A stretch of DNA of 45,887 bases from NCBI GenBank assembly GCA_902769705.1, contig CACXPX010000025.1, forward strand, positions 1-45,887, in the 5' to 3' direction. The DNA is from an uncultured Prevotellaceae bacterium. Its GTDB lineage: Bacteria; Bacteroidota; Bacteroidia; Bacteroidales; Bacteroidaceae. Under the pieces are notes generated by a model. The model did not search any database, had not been told where the DNA came from, and was given only the letters and a program-made list of their open reading frames with translations. This document shows positions 33,301-42,300 of the stretch, piece by piece; the stretch's first letter is position 1; every line of letters begins with the position of its first letter. The position numbers were made by a program, and so were the translations under genes.

Positions 33301-35286
33301 TTATTTCCCCAAGATTCGGTTGACCAGAATAGTCACGTCGGTGATGTTGACCTCGCCATCTTTGTTGAGGTCGCCTTCGAGCGAATCTTCGGCCACGGCT
33401 TTGATGCTGAGCGAGTCGCCTTCAAAACCGTCTACGGGCAGGTAGGCCTTGCCAGCCTCCACATCGTCTCCTGTGTAGGGGCGGCGGAAATTCATGGTCT
33501 CGCTATCGAACACCAAATCGGTATGGTTGGGAATGGGTTCGTAACCTTCAAGTGTGCCCTTCAGCATATTTGCGTAGCGTGAGGGGCTGGGACCATAAGG
33601 CACGGGGTAGACGCCCGGTTTGCCTATGAGCAAGAGGCCGGTGTAGGCGGGAGCGTCTTTCACGGGTACGATGGTTGCGTATTGCTCATCGGTATTGACT
33701 CCTACCAAGATGTAGGCCTTGAGGTCCTCGATGCCGTTGAAATCGACTGGGTTGCTGCTATAGAAGGTTCCCATTGTGATTCCATCGAGGGCGATGGTTA
33801 CGCCGTCCAAGCCAAAGCATCCGCCTTTCCAATTGAAATAGTCGCCAGAGGTGTCGGTGCCGAAGTCGTAGCATACGGGTGCATAGAGGGTGCAGGGGCT
33901 AGCCGTGCTTCCCACTTCGGTGAATGCATTATCGGGAATGACGGTGCTCTTGGAGTCGATGTTGACGAGGGTGAGGCCAGTCTTTTCGAATGCTTTGAGG
34001 CCGACGGTCTGCACGCTTAAGGGGATAATGATTTTGGTGAGACCATTGAGATTGTAGAAAGCGTTGTCGGCGATGGCTGTGACGCTCTCGGGGATGAAGG
34101 CGCTTCCCGAGCCGACAATCAGTTTGTTCGTGGCGGTCTCTATGATGGCGTTACAGTTCTCGCGAGAATCATATTTGGTGTTTCCTTCGGCTACGGTGAT
34201 GGTGGTCAGTTTGGGGCAAGCTATGAATGGAGACTGTTCATCAGAATCCAGCCCCTCCCCAATTTTAATGTCTGTCAGTCCCGTACCGATAGTGACGGTG
34301 GCGAGGTTGTCGCAATAGGAGAAGCTATATTGGCCGATGGTGGTGACATTGTCGGGAATGCTGATGGCGGTGAGGCTCTTGCACCCTGAGAAGGCATTTT
34401 CGCCGATAGTGGTCACGGAGGAGCCGATGTTGATGGTTGTGAGGCCTGAGCAACCCATGTATGCACGGCCCCCTATGGTCACCACATTGTTGGGGATGGT
34501 GAGGGTTGTGAATCCTGTACACCCTTGGAAGGCAAGCTCACCGATGGTGGTCACGCTCTCGGGGATAGCAGAGCTGGTGAGGGCGCTACAACGAGCGAAA
34601 GCCTGGTTGCCGATGGTTCGCAGGTTGCTGGGGAAGGTGACCGACGAGAGGCTCGTGCAATCAGAGAAAACGCCTGTTGCGAGGGTTGTCATATTGTTGG
34701 GAATTCTGATGGTTGTAAGGCTCTTGCAATTAGAGAAGGCACTACTTCCGATGGTGGTCACGGTTTGGGGGAAATTGAAGGCCGTGAGGGCAGAGCACCC
34801 TATGAAGGCCTGGGTGCCGATGGAGCGCAGCGCGTTGTTCACGTTGACTGTGGCGAGGTTTGTGCAATAGGCAAATGCCTGTTCTCCTATGGACCACACC
34901 CTGCTGCCCAAGGTGACACTGGTGATGCCGTCGCAACCTCTGAAAGCCCACTCGCCGATGACCTCCACATTATCGCCCAGGGTGACGGTGGTAAGGTCAT
35001 CATTATTCTTAAATGCCTCATCGTTTATCTTTGTCACTTTGTAGGTCATTGTCTCTGGCTGCTCATAGGAAGGGGTGCCTTCAACATCCTCCGTGTCGAC
35101 GGTGCTTGGGATGACTAATTCCGCCATTTCGCCATAACAACCTGTTACGGTGGCTGTCAGATAGTCTTTGTCAAATATATAATAAATATCGTCTACTACT
35201 TTTTCAAAAGTGTTTTCAGATTCTTGGGCCAATATGGACATGGGTAACAATGTCATTGCCAATAGTATCAGGAATTTCTGTTTCAT
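33301..35286 (-). CDS. Secreted BspA-like leucine-rich repeat protein with a single dockerin-like C-terminal motif
   Basis: 661 residues. A signal peptide (MKQKFLILLAMTLLPMSILAQ) is followed by about a dozen LRR_5 (BspA/Treponema-type) repeats of 23 residues, roughly 85-430, with cores such as VTTIGENAFSGCKSLT. Residues 470-630 form an unrecognised domain. The protein ends with EGDLNKDGEVNITDVTILVN, one half of a type I dockerin: an EF-hand-like calcium loop (D-N-D-E-N-D). In Prevotella and relatives this tail is common on secreted proteins and is not evidence of a cellulosome. BspA-like proteins act in adhesion. It is monocistronic. Confidence 0.88.
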   Translation of the reverse strand: MKQKFLILLAMTLLPMSILAQESENTFEKVVDDIYYIFDKDYLTATVTGCYGEMAELVIPSTVDTEDVEGTPSYEQPETMTYKVTKINDEAFKNNDDLTTVTLGDNVEVIGEWAFRGCDGITSVTLGSRVWSIGEQAFAYCTNLATVNVNNALRSIGTQAFIGCSALTAFNFPQTVTTIGSSAFSNCKSLTTIRIPNNMTTLATGVFSDCTSLSSVTFPSNLRTIGNQAFARCSALTSSAIPESVTTIGELAFQGCTGFTTLTIPNNVVTIGGRAYMGCSGLTTINIGSSVTTIGENAFSGCKSLTAISIPDNVTTIGQYSFSYCDNLATVTIGTGLTDIKIGEGLDSDEQSPFIACPKLTTITVAEGNTKYDSRENCNAIIETATNKLIVGSGSAFIPESVTAIADNAFYNLNGLTKIIIPLSVQTVGLKAFEKTGLTLVNIDSKSTVIPDNAFTEVGSTASPCTLYAPVCYDFGTDTSGDYFNWKGGCFGLDGVTIALDGITMGTFYSSNPVDFNGIEDLKAYILVGVNTDEQYATIVPVKDAPAYTGLLLIGKPGVYPVPYGPSPSRYANMLKGTLEGYEPIPNHTDLVFDSETMNFRRPYTGDDVEAGKAYLPVDGFEGDSLSIKAVAEDSLEGDLNKDGEVNITDVTILVNRILGK

Positions 35287-35348
35287 AAGTTTGTTGTTTT
35301 GTGTTAAGTTATAGGTGAATAGATCTGAATTTGCAATAATATGCGCTG

Positions 35349-35356
35349 CAAATATA
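35349..35356 (-). promoter_or_regulatory. -7 element of the LRR gene promoter
   Basis: TATATTTG on the minus strand, 62 bp upstream of the start codon, with a TTTG on the minus strand about 22 bp further upstream (35379-35382). Confidence 0.65.
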
Positions 35357-35508
35357 CGAAATAATTGGGATAATCCTCCAAAAACAACTGAAAAGTTGTG
35401 CTTTTATCTCAAAAAAATACGAAAATCATTCCACTGGTGGTTTTCTGCCCTATGAAAGCAAATAAGTGCTTTTTTTAACAGATTTTGACGCTACAGAGGG
35501 GGTGTTTA

Positions 35509-35540
35509 TTTGGTGATGTCATTTTTTTTTTGTATCTTTG
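35509..35540 (+). promoter_or_regulatory. Canonical Bacteroidetes promoter of the first GH92 gene
   Basis: TTTG at 35509-35512, a spacer of exactly 20 bp, then TATCTTTG at 35533-35540. The ATG follows 25 bp later. Confidence 0.85.
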
Positions 35541-35565
35541 CATATAACTAATAACGCTTGAAAGA

Positions 35566-38310
35566 ATGAGAAAAACCTTGCTGACATTCCTCTGCTTGCT
35601 GATGGCTCTGCTTGCTGATGCCCAAGTGTGGCAGTATGTCGACCCGCGCATCGGAAGCGTGGGGGTGGGGCGCACGTTCTTGGGGCCTTGCATGCCTTTC
35701 GGTATGGTGAAGCCGGGTCCCGACTGTGGAGTGCTGCCCAACGCCGGATGGGCGCCGATGCCCGAGGCGGTGCTTGGTTTTTCGCAGACTCACGTGAGCG
35801 GAACAGGTGGCGGGCAGAAGTATGGCAATGTGCTCATCCAGCCCTACGTCAATGCCCCGTCCGTCTTCGACACGAGCCTCGGTTGGCCAGCCATCCCCCA
35901 GCGGCGCGTCAACGAGGACATCTCGCTAGGCTATTATGCCACTACCTATGAGAATGGCATCCGTACGGAGATTACCACCGCTGAGCGTTGTTCGTTCTAC
36001 CGGATTCATTATCCCCCGGATGGCGTCTCCCACCTCTCACCTCTCACCTCTCGCCTCTTGGTTGATGTTACTCATTTTCTCGGCAAGGACACCACACCCG
36101 ACTTGCGTGAGCGTCAGCAGTTTGTGGGCAGCAACTTTCGGGTGGTGGACAACCACGAGGTGCAGGGCAGCACGAGTGTGCGTGGCGGATGGAACAATGG
36201 CGATGCCTACACGGTGTTCTTCTCGTTGCTGACCGATGTGCCTTTCACCGCCGAAGGCAACAACCTCTGCTTCGCCGACACGCTCGTGAATGTGAAAATC
36301 GGCATCTCATACGTCAGCGCCAGTCAGGCTCGCCGCAACATTCCCGACCGCAGCTTCGATGACCAGCTCCTCACGTTGCGCAACACATGGGAGAAAAGCC
36401 TCTCGCCCGTCCAGATTGGTGGGACGGAGCAGCAGAAGCGGATGTTCTATACAGCCCTGTATCACACGATGCTCATGCCAGTGGAGAAAGAATCCCTATT
36501 ACAAGGGGCAAGAGATAAGGGGCAAGGGGCAAGAGATTACTCTTTAGGAACGGAGAACAAGAGACTTTCCCCTTATTACGACGACTATTACGCCATCTGG
36601 GACACCTATCGGACGTCTTCGCCCTTGCTCACCCTACTTTGCCCCGACCGCGAGATTGATATTGTCAACTCCTTGCTCAACATCTACAAGCACGATGGCT
36701 ATCTGCCTGATGCCCGTAGCGGCGATTGCAATGGGCGCACTCAGGGTGGCTCGAATGCTGAGGTGGTGATTGCCGATGCTTTTGTGAAAGGATTGGGAAG
36801 AGATTCGAGGAATGAGAAAACCATCGACTACTCTCTTGCTCTCGAGGCGATGCTTCACGATGCCGAGGCCGACCCGGGACCCGACCACGAGAAACATGGA
36901 CGCGGTGGGTTGGAGGAGTACAAACGCTTGGGGTATATTCCCTACGGTGTTCCGCGTGCTGGCACACGTACGGTGGAGTATGCCTTTTGCGACTGGTGTA
37001 TTGCTCAGGTGGCGGGCGGATTGGGTGTTGACTCGCTTTACATCAAGTATCTGAACCGTTCGCGCAACTGGCGGAACCTCTGGCGCACCGACTACGAATA
37101 CGATGGCATGCGTGGATTCATCATGCCGAAGGACGCCCAAGGGCGATGGATGGACAATGTGCCGTGGGGGCAGTCTCGGGTGTTTCATCCCACTATCCCC
37201 TATACCCCTACAACGAAGGTGGCTCCGTGGTATCTGCCTTGGTGGAACACGTTCTTCTACGAGGCCACCAGCGAGGAATATTCGCTCAGCGTCCCTCACG
37301 ATGTGGAGGGGCTGATAGACGCCTGTGGCGGTCCTGAGGCTTTCAGAGAGCGGTTGGACTTGTTCTTTGCGAAAGGCTATTACAACGTGCAGAACGAACC
37401 CTCGTTCCTCACTCCCTGCCTCTACCACTGGATAGGGCGGCCCGACCTGAGCTCCGAGCGCATCCATCAGATTGTGAACGACCATTACACCGACCAGCCC
37501 GACGGTCTTCCAGGCAACGACGATTCGGGGGCAATGTCTTCGTGGCTCGCCTTCCACATGATGGGGCTCTATCCCAATGCCGGCACCGACTACTATCTGC
37601 TTAACGTTCCGCTTTTGGATGAATACACGTTCCAGTTGGCTAACGGACGACAGTTGCATGTCAGGAGAGTGGGCGAGGGCGATGGTTTCAAATCGGTTTC
37701 GCTCAATGGCAAACGGTTGAAGGATGCCCGCATCACGCATTCGCAATTGATGAAAGGTGGCGAACTTGTTTTCGAGACGAAGAAGGAAAAGGTGAAAACT
37801 CTGCGTTTTATGGTGCCGCCGGTCATCAGGTGTGGTGAACAAAAGCCACTACAGCCCTTTGCCAGCTATTCTCTCCACTTCACCCTCAACCGCCAGTTCC
37901 GCACGTGGCCGCTCTCTCTGGCATGGGATGGCGACACGTTGATGCTCACCTGCAAGGAAACGCTCTATCGTATTGCTAGGAGCGAGGTGGAACATGCTAA
38001 AACATTCTGCTGGCTCTCCCCTCAAACCGACGGCACTATCCACGACAATGCCTCAGGAACCTTCTGCTTCATCTCCTTCGATGCCTTGCGTTCGTTGCAA
38101 TCGACTGGCTCGTTCGTCTACGATGGCATCACTTGGAGGCTTATTGATAAGGCAGAACGAACAACAGCCGATGGAACCACAACCACCATCTGTCATGTGC
38201 GTGCCGATGTAGATGGAACGGACATGTGGATCTCTATGGATGGCGGTCTGCCCTGGGTTGTTGAAATGCGGAATAATCCTTTAGGAATAGATTGGAAATT
38301 GTTGCCATAG
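35566..38310 (+). CDS. GH92 alpha-mannosidase family protein with a C-terminal extension
   Basis: 914 residues, longer than the usual 740-780. Signal peptide MRKTLLTFLCLLMALLADAQ, then the family's opening YVDPRIGSVGVGRTFLGPCMPFGMVKPGPD and SQTHVSGTGGG. The proposed general acid is E566 (FFYEATSEEYSLSVPHDV, where most members read TEGNAWQY), and the base lies in GNDDSGAMSSW (650-660). GH92 enzymes are Ca2+-dependent inverting exo-alpha-mannosidases. The divergent acid loop suggests an unusual specificity. After residue about 755 there are roughly 160 extra residues with no domain I recognise. Two heptad arrays (36024 and 36505) are in frame and add loop residues. It converges on the downstream gene with a 6-bp gap. 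Confidence 0.9.
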   Translation: MRKTLLTFLCLLMALLADAQVWQYVDPRIGSVGVGRTFLGPCMPFGMVKPGPDCGVLPNAGWAPMPEAVLGFSQTHVSGTGGGQKYGNVLIQPYVNAPSVFDTSLGWPAIPQRRVNEDISLGYYATTYENGIRTEITTAERCSFYRIHYPPDGVSHLSPLTSRLLVDVTHFLGKDTTPDLRERQQFVGSNFRVVDNHEVQGSTSVRGGWNNGDAYTVFFSLLTDVPFTAEGNNLCFADTLVNVKIGISYVSASQARRNIPDRSFDDQLLTLRNTWEKSLSPVQIGGTEQQKRMFYTALYHTMLMPVEKESLLQGARDKGQGARDYSLGTENKRLSPYYDDYYAIWDTYRTSSPLLTLLCPDREIDIVNSLLNIYKHDGYLPDARSGDCNGRTQGGSNAEVVIADAFVKGLGRDSRNEKTIDYSLALEAMLHDAEADPGPDHEKHGRGGLEEYKRLGYIPYGVPRAGTRTVEYAFCDWCIAQVAGGLGVDSLYIKYLNRSRNWRNLWRTDYEYDGMRGFIMPKDAQGRWMDNVPWGQSRVFHPTIPYTPTTKVAPWYLPWWNTFFYEATSEEYSLSVPHDVEGLIDACGGPEAFRERLDLFFAKGYYNVQNEPSFLTPCLYHWIGRPDLSSERIHQIVNDHYTDQPDGLPGNDDSGAMSSWLAFHMMGLYPNAGTDYYLLNVPLLDEYTFQLANGRQLHVRRVGEGDGFKSVSLNGKRLKDARITHSQLMKGGELVFETKKEKVKTLRFMVPPVIRCGEQKPLQPFASYSLHFTLNRQFRTWPLSLAWDGDTLMLTCKETLYRIARSEVEHAKTFCWLSPQTDGTIHDNASGTFCFISFDALRSLQSTGSFVYDGITWRLIDKAERTTADGTTTTICHVRADVDGTDMWISMDGGLPWVVEMRNNPLGIDWKLLP
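36024..36058 (+). repeat. In-frame 7-nt array inside GH92, unit CACCTCT
   Basis: Five heptads (CGTCTCC, three CACCTCT, CGCCTCT) encode VSHLSPLTSRLL between YPPDG and VDVTHFLG. Most GH92 proteins have a shorter loop here. Confidence 0.85.
36505..36539 (+). repeat. In-frame 7-nt array inside GH92, unit GGGGCAA
   Basis: Five heptads (GGGGCAA, GAGATAA, GGGGCAA, GGGGCAA, GAGATTA) encode QGARDKGQGARDY in the loop before YYDDYYAIWDTYRT. Confidence 0.88.
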
Positions 38311-38316
38311 GCACAT

Positions 38317-39189
38317 TCACCATTTCCAATCGGGCTCTTCCATTTTAGACGCGTTGGCGATAGAGATGACAATGCCTATGGTGGCGGCCAATGTGGCCAA
38401 TTCGCCTATGGTGCTGCCCAATGATTTGCCACTACGGAAGGCAAAACACGGTCCTGCCTCCTGCATGGAGCGGGCGAGAACGCCTCCCTTGCTCACACCT
38501 TTGTAGGAACCAATGGTGATGCTTTCCACGAAGTTGGACAAAGAAAATCGCTCACGGTTGTCGTTTTGCTCGTCAAAGCTATATTCAACGCTGGCAGCCA
38601 ACGTCAGCGGACTGTTGTCGGCTTGGTAGTATCGGCTGTCGCCTCGGGAGAATTTGCGGTCAGTATCCCGAAAACGTCCTTTGCTTCCATAGGAGAACAT
38701 GCCACCGTTGTGTCCAGTGAGGATGATGTCGTTTCTCAACAGGCGGGGTAGTGGCTTCCAGACGAAGACAACCGCCTTGCCATGAGGGGCTATGGGAAGC
38801 GTGCGCTGATTGTAGACGGTGAGGCTTTGGGAGTGTACTTCGCCGCTTATCAATTTGATGTCATTGGGTCGTATGCTGTTGTCGATGGCTCCTATTCCAT
38901 AGGAGTGGGTCTCTGTTTCCGTTTGTGGTCTGAACATCGGAGCCGATTCGCCGTTAACAAACGAGAAAGAACGACCTCGGTCGATAAAGAGAATCCTGTC
39001 GGTCTTGTTTGTCACTTCCAACAAAGCGGCTCCATCCTGAGCCAACACGATGCGTGCACGGATGTTGTTGTCTTCAAAAATTTCTGTACCAGTCGTTGAC
39101 ATGTGGCAGTAGACGCCAACTCTGCTGGCTTTTGCGGTGAGAGTAATGAGTAGCAGGGCTACCATTGTTGCGGATAATTTTTTCATCAT
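38317..39189 (-). CDS. Secreted protein of unknown function
   Basis: 290 residues from the ATG at 39189, chosen because it opens a good signal peptide (MMKKLSATMVALLLITLTAKAS). ATG 39216 is an alternative; the upstream TTG at 39240 is unlikely because it overlaps the promoter -7 element. The mature part is rich in beta-strand patterns (RARIVLAQDGAALLEVTNKT, GKAVVFVWKPLP). A short hydrophobic stretch near the C-terminus (GELATLAATIGIVISIANAS) could be membrane-associated. I recognise no domain. It lies on the opposite strand between two GH92 genes, so it is not in their operons. Confidence 0.7.
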   Translation of the reverse strand: MMKKLSATMVALLLITLTAKASRVGVYCHMSTTGTEIFEDNNIRARIVLAQDGAALLEVTNKTDRILFIDRGRSFSFVNGESAPMFRPQTETETHSYGIGAIDNSIRPNDIKLISGEVHSQSLTVYNQRTLPIAPHGKAVVFVWKPLPRLLRNDIILTGHNGGMFSYGSKGRFRDTDRKFSRGDSRYYQADNSPLTLAASVEYSFDEQNDNRERFSLSNFVESITIGSYKGVSKGGVLARSMQEAGPCFAFRSGKSLGSTIGELATLAATIGIVISIANASKMEEPDWKW

Positions 39190-39237
39190 TGTTGTTTTTT
39201 TTGTTGTTTCTTGCATTGTCTTTTGTGTTTGCTCTTG

Positions 39238-39245
39238 CAAAACTA
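39238..39245 (-). promoter_or_regulatory. -7 element for the secreted unknown gene
   Basis: TAGTTTTG on the minus strand. Transcription would start near 39230, which rules out a translation start at 39240 and supports 39216 or 39189. Confidence 0.55.
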
Positions 39246-39386
39246 CCCATTCCCAGCCGGCCAGCCAAAGGGAATCCCCTACGATGGAGGGGGATTTTCC
39301 TATGCTTTGGGTGAATCCCCTCTTTTTCCATCTGATGATAGAGCCGTTTTTCTTTGTTTTTACTTGTTTGTTTGATAGATTGTTAT

Positions 39387-39394
39387 TAACTTTG
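39387..39394 (+). promoter_or_regulatory. -7 element directly against the start codon of the phosphatase-GH92 gene
   Basis: TAACTTTG ends 4 bp before the ATG at 39399. With normal spacing the transcript would begin at or next to the start codon, giving a leaderless or nearly leaderless mRNA. TTTG copies are present at 39367 and 39371, closer than the usual 20 bp. Confidence 0.55.
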
Positions 39395-39398
39395 CACC

Positions 39399-42300
39399 AT
39401 GAGAAAAACGTTATTAACCTTTTCTTTTTTCCTGTGTTTAGGTGTCTTTGTCAAAGCACAGAAGTCGCCCGAGCAGATGGGTGGGGTCTATTATGCCTAT
39501 CCCATTCCATCAGCCATCACCCAACAGCCAACCCCCATCGCCCTACAGCCTTTCTACATCTCCCACTATGGCCGACATGGCTCTCGTTGGCTGCCCAGCG
39601 ATGAACGCTATGAGTGGGTGAACCGGCATTTCGACGACAAGCGCAATCTGACTCCGCTGGGCAAAAGCGTGCGCAAACGGTTGGCTAAGATTTGGAAGAA
39701 TGCTCGAGGCAATGGCGGGCAACTCACACCGTTGGGCGGACGACAGCATGAAGGCATCGCACGACGCATGTACGACCGCTTTCCGCAACTCTTCACGGCC
39801 GATGCTCGTCTCACCGCTCATTCCAGCACCGTCTCTCGTTGTAAGAGCAGCATGGAGCATTTCGTTGGGGAACTGAAGCGCGCCAACCCTGCCTTGCAGA
39901 TAAACCCGATGACACGCGAGGAGGATATGGCATGGATTGCCTACTCAAGTACGGAGCAGAAGAAGCTTGAACAAAACACGCGCATTCCGTTGAGTGTGTC
40001 GCCCGATCGGCTCATGAGGTCGCTCTTCAAAGACCCTTCTATCATCTCGGACGCCGATGCGCAAAAGCTCCTCACCGAACTTCATACCATCGCCTCTGAT
40101 ATGCAGGATGTGGAAATCGGCGTCTCGCTCTACGATATTTTCACCGACGAGGAACTATGGGCTGTCTATCGGCAGAACAACGAACGTATGACAATATGCA
40201 ATGGCGATGTGATATTGAACGATGGGATCCCTGCCCGCTCAGCCATCTCGCTCTGGCGGCGCATTGAGGCTGATGCTGATGCCATGATTGCTAGTGGAGG
40301 AAAGGGGGCTGACCTTCGTTTTGGACATGATACCAATCTCTATCGATTGCTCACGCTGATGAGTGTTGATACATCAGGCAAGGGCATGGACGAGATACTG
40401 CCTATGGCCGCCAACCTCCAGATGGTGTTCTATAAAAAGAAAGAGGATGGAAAGTGCTTCGTCCAATTGTTTCATAATGAACACCCTGTTTCTATAGCAA
40501 ATCTCTCTCCTCATCTTTCTAATACGCTCTACGCTTGGCAAGACCTCAAATCTCTGGTCAACAATCGCATTCACCGCCTCGAACACCTACGGCAACTTTG
40601 TTCGCTAAACACTATGGTGGGAACGGCACAAGCTAACACGCTTTCGGCTGGGCTTTTTGGCAAGGGTAGTGAAGAGCACGGACAAACTTTGCCTGCCGTA
40701 TTAGAACCCAATGGACAAAACTTCTGGACACCGCAAACGCGGGATACCGAGCAGAAATGCATAGCACCTTATTATTACACCGATTCGCTTTTCCAAGGTT
40801 TTCGCAACAGCCATTGGATTGTGGGTGGTTGCACACAAGACTATGGGTCGTTCACGGTGGCTGCACTTGGGGGTAAGCTTCGCACATCACCTGACATGCG
40901 AGCGACTCCTTTTGACCATGCTCATGAAATTTCTCATCCACATTATTATGCTGTCACCCTTCCCCAAGAACAATTAAAAGCCGAACTCACCGCAACTAGT
41001 CACACGGCAATGATGCGGCTCACGCCTATTCCTCGTCGGAAAGCGAAGGAAGATGGTGCGCTCATTCATATTGTCATTCAGCCCAATAGCGACGAAGGGC
41101 AGGGATTTGTGACCGTTGACACACTTACAAGAACCATCTATGGCTACAATCCCGTTCATCGCATCTATCAAGGATGGGGTGAACAGGCAGGCTTCAGTGG
41201 TCATTTCGTGTTGAAATATACCGATGAAATCGTTGATTTTGGAACTTTTGAAGGGGAAACAACTTTTCCTCGCCACACTTCTATCCACCAACATCCTACG
41301 CCTTCTGACCTCACCTCCACTCATCATCCCGAACTTGCCACACCTGTAGGGGTATATCTGACCTTCAAAGGTGATGTTGGTCGGCCGCTTCTCCTGACGA
41401 TGTCGTCTTCTTTCACAAGCCGCGAAGGAGCACTCAAAAATATGAAGCAAGAGACGGGAGACGGGAGTGTTTCTTTCGATGAAATGGCGCAAAATTTGGC
41501 CAGTTCATGGATTTCCAGACTTCACACAATTGATGTGGAAGACCCCGATACGGCTCGCGTCAACCAGTTCTATGGCGCTCTCTATCGTGCTTCCTTCCTC
41601 CCTCGCGAGATGAGCGATGTTGATGGGGCATATCCTCAATTTGCCAATGGTATTACCCACCACCCATCACATATCACCCACCACCCATCACCCAAATACT
41701 ATGGTGAATTCTCCATGTGGGACACCTATCGCGCCCTGCATCCACTCTACACGCTCATTGCGCCTAAGAAGTCAGCAGAGATGATGCAATCCCTCGTGAC
41801 GATGTACGAAGAAGGTGGTTGGTTGCCCATCTTCCCTTGTTGGAACTCTTATACGGTTGCTATGATTGGCGACCATTGTAGTTCGGTTTTGGCTGATGCC
41901 TATGTGAAAGGCATTCGTGATTTTGATGTGCAGAAGGCATATGAAGGTATGCGCAAGAATGCTTTCCAAACTCCTGCCGATTCTGCCGAATACAAGAATG
42001 GAATGGGACGCCGAGCACTCACTTCCTATCTGAAGTATGGCTATATCCCTCTCGAAGACAAGGTGTTGGATGCTTTTCACACCGAAGAGCAGACTTCGCG
42101 CACGTTCGAGTATGCATACGATGATTTTGCGGTGGCGCAAATGGCAAAGGCGTTGGGACGCGATGATGACTATAAACTCTTGATGAAGCGCAGTGGGAAT
42201 TGGCGCAACGTCATCAATCCATCTACAGGATGGGCCGACGGACGTCATGCTGACGGTTCTTGGGAGGGGAATACAGATCTCACTCATCGCAAGCCTTACA

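Noticed and set aside
33326-33400. Evidence for a cellulosome
   Set aside because: Only one half-dockerin motif and no cohesin or scaffoldin in the window.
36634-37842. 402-codon minus-strand ORF opposite the first GH92
   Set aside because: Overlaps catalytic motifs of GH92 on the plus strand and has no recognisable domain.
41652-41693. His-rich loop as a metal-binding site
   Set aside because: The histidines follow from translating a heptad DNA repeat (THHP), so a selected metal site is not the simplest explanation.
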